From assembly GCA_965370045.1 (NCBI GenBank), contig CBDUSI010000161.1, positions 1 to 7,917 of the forward strand: a stretch of 7,917 nt of DNA, written 5' to 3'. Position 1 is the stretch's first letter, and each line of letters begins with the position of its first letter. A program made the position numbers and the translations under genes. Below, in pieces: positions 1-4,930 of this stretch. This DNA comes from CAZONU01 sp965370045 (GTDB lineage Bacteria; Planctomycetota; SZUA-567; JAKLDR01). The notes beneath the pieces were generated by a model. That model ran no database searches and had not been told where the DNA came from. It saw nothing but the letters and a program-made list of their open reading frames with translations.

Positions 1-2
1 AA

Positions 3-65
3 GCCGGGGTTCGGGACTGGTGGGAGAAGGAAGGCAAGGCGAAGTACGGGGGCATCGGGAAGTGA
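3..65 (+). CDS. C-terminal end of a tandem-array anchored protein (partial)
   Basis: Only the last 20 codons and a TGA stop are in the window; the rest lies upstream. The visible peptide contains DWWEKEGKAKYGG, which matches the C-terminal tails of the next two genes (DWWEREGKAQY). That match is what identifies this fragment as a coding end and as a member of the same paralogous family. Its stop overlaps the GTG start of the next gene by four bases (GTGA, 62-65), so the two are probably translationally coupled. The function of the tail is unknown. Whether this copy also has the N-terminal anchor and HEAT-like core cannot be seen. The frame is well supported by the tail match; the function is not. 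Confidence 0.75.
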   Translation, partial: AGVRDWWEKEGKAKYGGIGK

Positions 66-187
66 CCGAGGGCCAGGCTGCGAACCCTCGCAAGAAGCGC
101 AAGGGCATGCTCGGCTTCTACGTCGGCCTGGGAGTGATCGCGCTGCTGCTGGTCGGCTTCTACTTCGCCTGGACGCCGCTGAGGGTG
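15..187 (+). repeat. Conserved gene-junction block, copy 1
   Basis: This DNA runs from the DWW codons of the upstream gene, across the GTGA overlap, to the end of the TM segment of member 1. Its two ends recur at 602-765. The anchor parts, 92-187 and 670-765, have equal length and differ at 10 of 96 positions by hand count. The stretch around the start codon is less conserved. The block straddles a gene boundary, so the repeated unit is tail plus start plus anchor, and the variable cores lie between blocks. Confidence 0.7.
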
Positions 188-649
188 TGGTACTGGGAGC
201 GGGAAGTGCGCCGGGAGGCCGACAAGGTTATGCGGTCATTGGATGATCCCAGCGTTGACCGCTACGCGGCGATGACGAGGATGCGAGTCGCGGCTCAGAA
301 GCTGATTTCCATCGGCCCGCGCAGTAGCGTTGCTCTCGATAGGCTCCTTCGACACCCAGCGGTCCCAATGGTTGTCTTTCCCGAGTTGAGGGAGGTCTAT
401 CCGAAATGGGCGCTGCCGCTCTTGATCGAACTGGCCCGCACTGAGGAGGTAGACCTGTCGTATGATCTCGTTGAGACAGCCGGGGCCATATGCGGGGAGG
501 ATTTCCGGAGCGGATTAGAGATCGTTCATCGACGCCCCGAGGGTTTCAGCGTGACGAAGTGGACCAGAGATTGTGAGGACAAGGGTCGAGCCAGGCTTCT
601 GGACTGGTGGGAGCGCGAGGGCAAGGCCCAGTACGGGAGAGGCGAGTGA
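62..649 (+). CDS. Membrane-anchored HEAT-like repeat protein, tandem-array member 1
   Basis: Predicted 195 aa. I chose the GTG at 62 because it overlaps the previous stop as GTGA, and because the paralogue at 646 starts in the same way with GTG-ACC-GA. An in-frame GTG at 20 would add 14 codons lying entirely inside the previous gene. Residues 10-14 are basic (RKKRK) and precede one hydrophobic segment at about 16-37, which suggests an uncleaved anchor with the C-terminus outside. Residues about 75-150 are helical, with HEAT-like pieces such as LISIGPRSSVALDRLL and PKWALPLLIELA. The protein ends in the family tail LLDWWEREGKAQYG. HEAT-like solenoids usually bind proteins; no catalytic motif is visible. 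It shares about 90% DNA identity with the next gene over 96 bases of the anchor region but has a divergent core. The partner and pathway are unknown. Confidence 0.8.
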   Translation: MTEGQAANPRKKRKGMLGFYVGLGVIALLLVGFYFAWTPLRVWYWEREVRREADKVMRSLDDPSVDRYAAMTRMRVAAQKLISIGPRSSVALDRLLRHPAVPMVVFPELREVYPKWALPLLIELARTEEVDLSYDLVETAGAICGEDFRSGLEIVHRRPEGFSVTKWTRDCEDKGRARLLDWWEREGKAQYGRGE

Positions 650-765
650 CCGACTCGCCCCCCGCCGAGAAGAAGCGCAAGGGAATGCTCGGCTTCTACG
701 TCGGCCTGGGAGTTGTCGCGGCCCTGCTGGTCGGCGGCTGGTTCGCCTGGACGCCGCTGAGGGTG
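602..765 (+). repeat. Conserved gene-junction block, copy 2
   Basis: This is the second copy of the tail-start-anchor block. The tail portion (599-640) matches 1099-1140 at 37 of 42 positions by hand count. The third junction, from about 1102 to 1185, keeps the tail and the proline-rich start (PPAE codons) but then diverges into a different TM segment. The pattern fits array growth by duplication, with gene ends kept similar by recombination or selection. Confidence 0.7.
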
Positions 766-1152
766 TCGTATTACCGGAGGAGAGTCGCGTCGTTGCCCGA
801 TGGTCGCGAGAGGCTGGACGCTGGCGTGGCACTGGCCCGCATCGGACCTCCGGCGGAGCAGGCGCTCCGCGAGTTGATCAGCTCGGAAGACGTGCTGACG
901 CGCTCGTACGCCGTCGCTGGAATGCACAATGGCGGATCGGTCTTCTGGCTTCCGCTTCTCGTGGAGGCATCCCGGGACCCGGAGGATTATATCGCTGACA
1001 GAGCGATCCATGCCGTCCACGAACGTTCCCGAAGAACCTTTGATCGTCCTTTTGATCTGTCTGGTTCGGAAACCCTCAAAGCTCAGAGGAAGATGGTGCT
1101 CGACTGGTGGGAGCGCGAGGGCAAAGCGCAGTACGAAAGAGACGCGGAATGA
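646..1152 (+). CDS. Membrane-anchored HEAT-like repeat protein, tandem-array member 2
   Basis: Predicted 168 aa, starting at the GTG that overlaps the previous stop as GTGA (646-649). The N-terminus TDSPPAEKKRKGMLGFY is a cytoplasmic basic leader followed by a single TM segment at about residues 14-35, almost identical to member 1. The core (about 45-135) contains HEAT-like helix pairs: ALARIGPPAEQALRELISS and FWLPLLVEASRDPEDYIADR. It resembles the member 1 core in pattern only and is about 27 residues shorter overall. The C-terminus is again LDWWEREGKAQY. The stop overlaps the next start as ATGA. A non-enzymatic binding or scaffolding role outside the membrane is inferred from the fold type only. 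No secretion cleavage site and no catalytic residues are evident. Confidence 0.8.
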   Translation: MTDSPPAEKKRKGMLGFYVGLGVVAALLVGGWFAWTPLRVSYYRRRVASLPDGRERLDAGVALARIGPPAEQALRELISSEDVLTRSYAVAGMHNGGSVFWLPLLVEASRDPEDYIADRAIHAVHERSRRTFDRPFDLSGSETLKAQRKMVLDWWEREGKAQYERDAE

Positions 1153-2027
1153 CGGAGCCCCCCGCCGAGGAGAAGCGCTCCAAGCGCATTTATGTCTACT
1201 GGGGCGTGGCCTTCGCGCTGCTGCTGGCTGTCGGACTCTTCTCGTGGTTCGTGGTCAGGCCGGTGCTGGAGGTGCGCCGCTGGCTGCCCGGCGCGCAAGT
1301 GCCCGACTCGTCCGCGGCGCTGGATGAAATAGACAAGCTGGGCGGTCCGGAGCGGGCCGCCGCCAAGCTCTCGCTCTACCTGCGCGTAGCCGCCAGGTCG
1401 AGCGAGGAGAAGTGGGTGATCTGCCATCATCTCGGTTTCTGCGGGCGCCGCGCCACGCCCACCCTGGTACGTGCCCTCCGCGATGAAGACGCTCGCGTGG
1501 GCGACACGGCAGCCTGGGCACTGCGATATGCCGGTGACCCCCGGGCCGTCCAGCCGCTCATCGCCGCGCTACGGGATGAGAGCGATAACGTGCGCAACGC
1601 TGCGGCTGAGAGCCTCGGCTGGCTCGGCGACCGCCGCGCCATCGGACCGCTCGAAGCGATACCCGCGGACGCGCCGGGGGCCTTTGGTGCAGCCGCCGCA
1701 TCCGCCGTGAAGATGATCCGGGCACGCGACCTTGACTATTGCCTGCGCCTCGCCCGCGGGAAGGAAGCCTACGACAACGAGATCGCCCTCATCGCAATCG
1801 CCCGTTTCCATGTTCACGAGGGCATGAGCCGGGGCGAAGTTGCCAAGCTTCTGGGCGGCATGGGATGGATAGGCGACACTGACAGCAACATACTGCACGG
1901 GGGCCGAGGTGATGGTTTCACGGCTCCGTCGGCGGATTTCCGGTTCAAAGAAGACCGGTTGGTCAGTTGGAGCCTGTCCCACAATGGCAGGGTCTGGAAC
2001 TACCCGGGCGAGAAGTGGAGGCGATAG
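1149..2027 (+). CDS. Membrane-anchored HEAT-repeat protein with C-terminal BamE/SmpA-like domain
   Basis: Predicted 292 aa. The ATG at 1149 overlaps the previous stop as ATGA and gives the leader TEPPAEEKRSKR, parallel to member 2; the longer in-frame start at 1107 lies inside member 2. A single TM segment spans about 15-36. Residues 100-190 hold three units of about 31 residues, for example PRAVQPLIAALRDESDNVRN followed by AAAESLGWLGD, typical of PBS-lyase-type HEAT repeats. Residues about 219-285 look like a BamE/SmpA fold: HVHEGMSRGEVAKLLGGMG followed by FRFKEDRLVSWSLSHNGRVW, matching the family pattern GM..eV..lLG then a beta-strand F.dgrLv. The DWW tail of its neighbours is absent. Known BamE is a small outer-membrane lipoprotein of the BAM complex; a role here in envelope protein interactions is inference. 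HEAT call strong, BamE-like call moderate. Confidence 0.85.
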   Translation: MTEPPAEEKRSKRIYVYWGVAFALLLAVGLFSWFVVRPVLEVRRWLPGAQVPDSSAALDEIDKLGGPERAAAKLSLYLRVAARSSEEKWVICHHLGFCGRRATPTLVRALRDEDARVGDTAAWALRYAGDPRAVQPLIAALRDESDNVRNAAAESLGWLGDRRAIGPLEAIPADAPGAFGAAAASAVKMIRARDLDYCLRLARGKEAYDNEIALIAIARFHVHEGMSRGEVAKLLGGMGWIGDTDSNILHGGRGDGFTAPSADFRFKEDRLVSWSLSHNGRVWNYPGEKWRR

Positions 2028-2047
2028 GCGCGCGAACCTCCGGTTCT

Positions 2048-2133
2048 CATTTCGGATTTCGGATTGCGGATTGCGGAGTGAAGGGCACGGGGGCTTGAGC
2101 GGTTCCGAAATCCGCAATCCGCATTCCGAAATG
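2048..2133. repeat. Heptamer-built inverted repeat between convergent genes
   Basis: The left arm (2048-2077) contains four contiguous 7-mers of form TTNCGGA: two TTTCGGA, then two TTGCGGA. The right arm (2104-2133) contains four complementary 7-mers: TCCGAAA, TCCGCAA, TCCGCAT, TCCGAAA. The 30-base arms pair at 27 of 30 positions around a 26-base loop. It sits in the 144-base gap between two convergent genes, so it could act as a two-way transcription stop or 3' end protector, although no T-run follows. Similar TTCGGATT-type heptad repeats occur between genes in several uncultured bacterial lineages, which suggests a dispersed genomic repeat. No transposase is adjacent. Confidence 0.85.
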
Positions 2134-2171
2134 GGCCGGTGGCGTTCGTTGTGCGTTGGCTTATTATCGCG

Positions 2172-3833
2172 CTACTTGGCGCTCCTGCGCTCGGTGGCGA
2201 TGAGCTTGTTGGCGGAATTGTACAGGCGAATCTCCACCTTCTTGGTCCCGGAGGGCAGCTGCGCGCTGAACGTCGAGGTGAAGCCGTCCTTGGCCACGCG
2301 CGACTGGAGCCTGGTCAGCTTGCCGCGCCCCGAGATCGCGTAGATCCTCACGATGCTAACGTTCTTGCCGCCGGTGGCCACCGAGCACTCCAGCTTGCGC
2401 TTGCCCCGGCCGCTTACGACCCAGCGGGATATCTTCAGGCTGCCGGTCGACGTCACCGGGGGCCTGGGCCTGGGCTTGATCGGCTTGCGAATCACCGGGG
2501 GCTTGGGCTTGGGCCGGGGCCGGGGCCTGATCGGCTTGTGAACCACCGGGGGCTTGGGCTTGTGCTCGATCGGCCTGCGGATCACCGGGGGCTTGGGCCT
2601 GGGCTTGATGGGCTTGTGGATCACCGGGGGCTTGGGCTTGGGATGACGGACCCCGGAGCGCAGGACGTGGACCACCGCCGAGCGCCGCACCCAGCTGACT
2701 GAGGCGGTCACCTTGTAGTTGCCCGGCACGCGTCCCGCAGTGAAGGTGCCCAGCGCGGAGATGACCCCGCCGCTGGCGGTCCAGACCGGGCGGACTGCCA
2801 CCCGCCGGCCGCTGCGGTCGTAAGCAGTGACGACAAAGCGGACGGTCTTGCCCGGACTGACCTTGGCGGAGGCCGGCGAGATGCTCAGCCGCGAGATCGA
2901 GGGGACAGGAATTACCACCCTGACCTTGGCGCTGCTGCGCAGCCGCCCGACCGAGGCGCTCACCAGGTACGTGCCGGCGCGCTTGCCCGCGGTGAACCGG
3001 CCCGCCGGAGTGATCGTCCCGCCGGTGGCGTTCCAGGAGATGCGCGCGGGCACCGTCTTGCCCTTGCGGTCGTAGGCCCGCGCCGAGAACTGCCGGCTGG
3101 CGCCGGGCTTCAGCTGGACGCTGGTCGGCGAGATCGCCAGCCGGAATGTGGGGCGCAGCACCGTGGGCGTCCCCCTCACCCGGACCGAGGCCAGCACCTT
3201 GACGCCGGTGAGGCTGTCGCGGACCGAGACGGCGTAGCGGCCCGGCTTGCCGCCGGCCACGAAGTACCCCGTGCTGGAGATGGTCCCGCCGGTGGCCTTC
3301 CAGATCGGCTTGAAGGGCGCCGGGCGGTTGTAGCGGTCGTAGGCCCGCGCGGTGAAGCGCACCCGGCCGCGGGGGGCCACCGTCGTGCGGTAGGGCGACA
3401 GGCTTATCCGCACCGCCTTGCCGATGCGCGGCTTGGCCCCGCCGATGACCTTGACGAAGGCGGTGGCCCGCAGCCCGCTGAGGGCGTCGGTCACCCGGAC
3501 GATGGCCGTGCCGGCCCTGAGCTGCGCGGTGAAGGTGCCGTCGGCGGCGATGCGCCCGCCGGTCGCCGACCAGCTGGGCTGGACGGCCACCTCTCCGCCG
3601 GCCGCATCGTAGGCCCGGACCACGAAGCGCACCGTGGCGCCCGGGAAGAGGTTCGTGCGCGTCGGGCTGATCAGCACCCGCGTCGCGCGCGCCGGCGCCG
3701 GCGTCGGTATCGGCGGCGGGGGCGTCGGCCTGGGCCGCGGCCGGGGCCCCTCGGCTATGTTGACCGTGCAGCCCGCGGCCGCGATCATGACCAGGGCCAG
3801 GGCCAGGAACAGCCTGGAAAGCGAGTTTCTCAT
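2172..3833 (-). CDS. Lipoprotein with four Big-type Ig-like domains and a Pro/Lys-rich linker
   Basis: Predicted 553 aa. I chose the ATG at 3833: it follows GGAGAG (3841-3846) with a 7-base gap and opens a lipoprotein signal peptide, MRNSLSRLFLALALVMIAAAGC, with lipobox AAGC and Cys22 lipidated. An upstream start at 3959 would precede the promoter. After a short Pro/Arg segment (30-50) come four Ig-like repeats at about 52-130, 141-219, 230-307 and 314-391. Each has ISP, then PG, RF, AYD, a Trp at 88, 178, 267 or 351, GG.I...G.F.AG, and a closing strand, as in bacterial Ig-like group 2 domains. Residues about 395-461 are a basic KPKPPV linker, and 465-553 form a beta-rich C-terminal domain. 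It is probably envelope-anchored, with the linker reaching through or binding the cell wall. The ligand is unknown. Lipoprotein and Ig calls are strong. Confidence 0.88.
   Translation of the reverse strand: MRNSLSRLFLALALVMIAAAGCTVNIAEGPRPRPRPTPPPPIPTPAPARATRVLISPTRTNLFPGATVRFVVRAYDAAGGEVAVQPSWSATGGRIAADGTFTAQLRAGTAIVRVTDALSGLRATAFVKVIGGAKPRIGKAVRISLSPYRTTVAPRGRVRFTARAYDRYNRPAPFKPIWKATGGTISSTGYFVAGGKPGRYAVSVRDSLTGVKVLASVRVRGTPTVLRPTFRLAISPTSVQLKPGASRQFSARAYDRKGKTVPARISWNATGGTITPAGRFTAGKRAGTYLVSASVGRLRSSAKVRVVIPVPSISRLSISPASAKVSPGKTVRFVVTAYDRSGRRVAVRPVWTASGGVISALGTFTAGRVPGNYKVTASVSWVRRSAVVHVLRSGVRHPKPKPPVIHKPIKPRPKPPVIRRPIEHKPKPPVVHKPIRPRPRPKPKPPVIRKPIKPRPRPPVTSTGSLKISRWVVSGRGKRKLECSVATGGKNVSIVRIYAISGRGKLTRLQSRVAKDGFTSTFSAQLPSGTKKVEIRLYNSANKLIATERRSAK
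2451..2648 (-). repeat. Coding tandem repeat for the KPKPPV linker
   Basis: Read on the minus strand, this stretch encodes four imperfect units of type KPKPPVI(H/R)KPI(K/R)PR plus a partial fifth. Unit length varies from about 12 to 18 residues because extra Pro-Arg or Pro-Lys dipeptides are inserted. On the plus strand it appears as repeated gggggcttgggc blocks. All unit differences are multiples of three, so the frame is kept. Such repeats can change length by slippage or recombination, so copy number may differ between strains. Confidence 0.85.
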
Positions 3834-3894
3834 CAGCAGTCTCTCCGCAAACGTGCCAATTCTCGTGCGCGGCAGCCCCTGCCGCCGCGCGCGT

Positions 3895-3923
3895 AATCTA
3901 TCCTCCGGGCCCCCGGAAGTCAA
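3895..3923 (-). promoter_or_regulatory. Sigma70-type promoter of the lipoprotein gene
   Basis: On the minus strand there is TTGACT (3918-3923, 5 of 6 to the -35 consensus), a 17-base spacer, and TAGATT (3895-3900, 4 of 6 to the -10 consensus). Transcription would start near 3888, leaving a leader of about 55 bases before the ATG at 3833. The spacer contains a perfect palindrome, TCCGGG-GG-CCCGGA (3904-3917), which could be an operator. It supports the start at 3833 over the longer frame. Confidence 0.6.
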
Positions 3924-3996
3924 ACCGGGCGCGGGGGCGGGCCAAGCTGCCTCGCACAAACCCGGGACAGGGAATCACCTTGAACGGAGGGGCAGG

Positions 3997-4083
3997 ATGG
4001 AGAAGATTAAAGCCAGTGAGGGCCGCGCGGGCGGCCCGCAGGAGCCATCTGGGAAACGTCGGACAATACGGTTGGGTGAGTGA
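3997..4083 (+). CDS. Possible 28-residue leader ORF upstream of the one-TM protein gene
   Basis: An ATG at 3997 follows a strong ribosome-binding site, GGAGGGG (3986-3992), with 4 to 6 bases of spacing. It opens 28 codons (MEKIKASEGRAGG, then a basic end KRRTIRLGE) stopping at 4081-4083. The stop touches the GAAAGGGG ribosome-binding site of the next gene, 11 bases before its ATG. That layout suits a leader peptide or a translationally coupled small gene. The peptide is hydrophilic and basic, with no signal or membrane segment. Against it, I see no convincing promoter upstream, and a weak TTGAAC (3980-3985) with AAGATT 17 bases on would start transcription inside the ORF. Not recognised as any known family. 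Confidence 0.3.
   Translation: MEKIKASEGRAGGPQEPSGKRRTIRLGE
4020..4037 (+). promoter_or_regulatory. GC-rich RNA hairpin in the leader
   Basis: GGGCCGC and GCGGCCC form a perfect 7-bp stem with a GCGG tetraloop. It lies inside the possible leader ORF and 58 bases before the next start codon. No T-run follows, so it is not an ordinary intrinsic terminator. It could slow ribosomes or protect the RNA 5' end, or it could be chance in GC-rich DNA. Confidence 0.3.
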
Positions 4084-4094
4084 AAGGGGCATAA

Positions 4095-4733
4095 ATGAGT
4101 AAAGCGACGAAGTACCTGCTCCGAACGACCGTTCTCCTGTTCGCCTGCTTCACCGCCTACGTGGCCTATTCCACCCGGAAGCCCACGCTGAAGCAGACTC
4201 TGGAGCGCACCATGGACCAGGCGCGCCGGGCCGTCCGCGATGTCGATTACGATGCCTTCATTCAATGCGCCGACGTCAAGGGGCGCGGCGGAACAGGAAG
4301 CCGGAAGGAGTTCAAGGAGGCGCTGTCCAAGAAGATTGTCAGGGAACTCCTGCTCGACCTGGTCTTCCCCGACCTGGAGGGCGGGGCGGGCTTCCTGGCC
4401 CTCAAGCGGCAGGGGGACTGGGCGGGCTACTACTCAGAAACCTACCGGGACGACCCCAACCACGCCACCGTGAACGTCTGCGTCTTCAGACGCAGCGGAG
4501 GCAGGTGGAAAGCCCGCGGCGCAATCCACGGCGTAAGCAAGGCCCGACCGGGCAGCGAGGCGGATAAGAAGTTCGGCATCCCGGCCTGGAAGGGCCGGGA
4601 GGAAATGCTCGAGGTCATAGAGACCGACCCCGACCTTGACCTAGAGAAGATCATCAGGAAGCTCACCGAGAAGAAACCAGCCAAGCCCCCAGCCCCCGGC
4701 GGAAAGCCCCCGCCCGAGAAGGGGAAAGGTTGA
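4095..4733 (+). CDS. Single-TM protein of unknown function with Pro/Lys-rich tail
   Basis: Predicted 212 aa, ATG at 4095 with GGGG (4086-4089) 5 bases upstream. Residues 1-10 are basic and 8-26 form one TM segment (YLLRTTVLLFACFTAYVAYS), so the bulk is probably outside the membrane. Residues about 31-165 form a soluble alpha/beta domain: an amphipathic helix LKQTLERTMDQARRAVRDVD, then strand-rich HATVNVCVFRRSGGRWKARG. This order loosely recalls NTF2-like accessory domains, but I cannot assign a family. Residues about 190-212 are a low-complexity tail rich in Lys, Pro and Gly (KKPAKPPAPGGKPPPEKGKG), similar in composition to the linker of the divergently transcribed lipoprotein. Both may contact peptidoglycan or another acidic polymer; this is inference. 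No catalytic residues can be named. Confidence 0.8.
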   Translation: MSKATKYLLRTTVLLFACFTAYVAYSTRKPTLKQTLERTMDQARRAVRDVDYDAFIQCADVKGRGGTGSRKEFKEALSKKIVRELLLDLVFPDLEGGAGFLALKRQGDWAGYYSETYRDDPNHATVNVCVFRRSGGRWKARGAIHGVSKARPGSEADKKFGIPAWKGREEMLEVIETDPDLDLEKIIRKLTEKKPAKPPAPGGKPPPEKGKG

Positions 4734-4755
4734 GGGGGTTTGGGGGGCCGGGGCT
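4691..4755 (+). other. G-rich 3' end with hairpin or G-quadruplex potential
   Basis: Around the stop codon at 4731-4733 there are G runs at 4721-4724, 4734-4738, 4742-4747 and 4750-4753. Opposing C runs lie upstream at 4693-4697 and 4707-4711. CCCCGGC (4694-4700) can pair with GCCGGGG (4747-4753), and the inner C and G runs can also pair. The RNA could fold as a strong hairpin or, from the G runs alone, a quadruplex with one long 9-base loop. It may end or protect the upstream transcript; no T-run is present. Confidence 0.35.
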
Positions 4756-4866
4756 GCATCTATCTCGCTGCTACAGCAGACACTTAGGCTCTGAAACGGC
4801 TCAATAGCAGGCTGCCAAAGGAAGCCGAGAAGTAGCTCTTTACCAGCTTCCCCACATTCTACCCTC

Positions 4867-4895
4867 TTGCCCTGACCGGCCTGCCGGGATATGAT
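4867..4895 (+). promoter_or_regulatory. Sigma70-type promoter of the methyltransferase-radical SAM operon
   Basis: TTGCCC (4867-4872, 4 of 6 to -35), a 17-base spacer and TATGAT (4890-4895, 5 of 6 to -10). Transcription would start near 4902, about 29 bases before the ATG at 4931. The spacer holds CCGGC-CT-GCCGG (4876-4887), a palindrome that also fits CCGG-N4-CCGG, as does the one in the lipoprotein promoter spacer. Confidence 0.6.
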
Positions 4896-4930
4896 GGCGA
4901 AGGGAAGGTGCCAGATGTGGGTGGATAGAC

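Noticed and set aside
20..61. Upstream GTG starts that would lengthen the array genes (20, 607 and 1107)
   Set aside because: The added codons lie wholly inside the previous gene, and the family starts align at the GTGA or ATGA overlaps (62, 646, 1149).
526..1020. Long minus-strand ORF under the array genes
   Set aside because: It is opposite conserved coding sequence, has Arg/Pro/Ser-rich shadow composition and shows no recognisable domain.
2048..2133. Inverted repeat as insertion-sequence ends or a transposon remnant
   Set aside because: The arms enclose only 26 bases, there is no transposase and no target duplication; the heptamer structure fits a dispersed repeat better.
2451..2648. Regular GC-rich repeats as a CRISPR array
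   Set aside because: They are in frame within the lipoprotein gene, with no unique spacers of constant length, and translate to a clear Pro/Lys linker.
3834..3959. 42-codon N-terminal extension of the lipoprotein
   Set aside because: It would precede the -35 box, bury the lipoprotein signal peptide and leave the good GGAGAG site unused.
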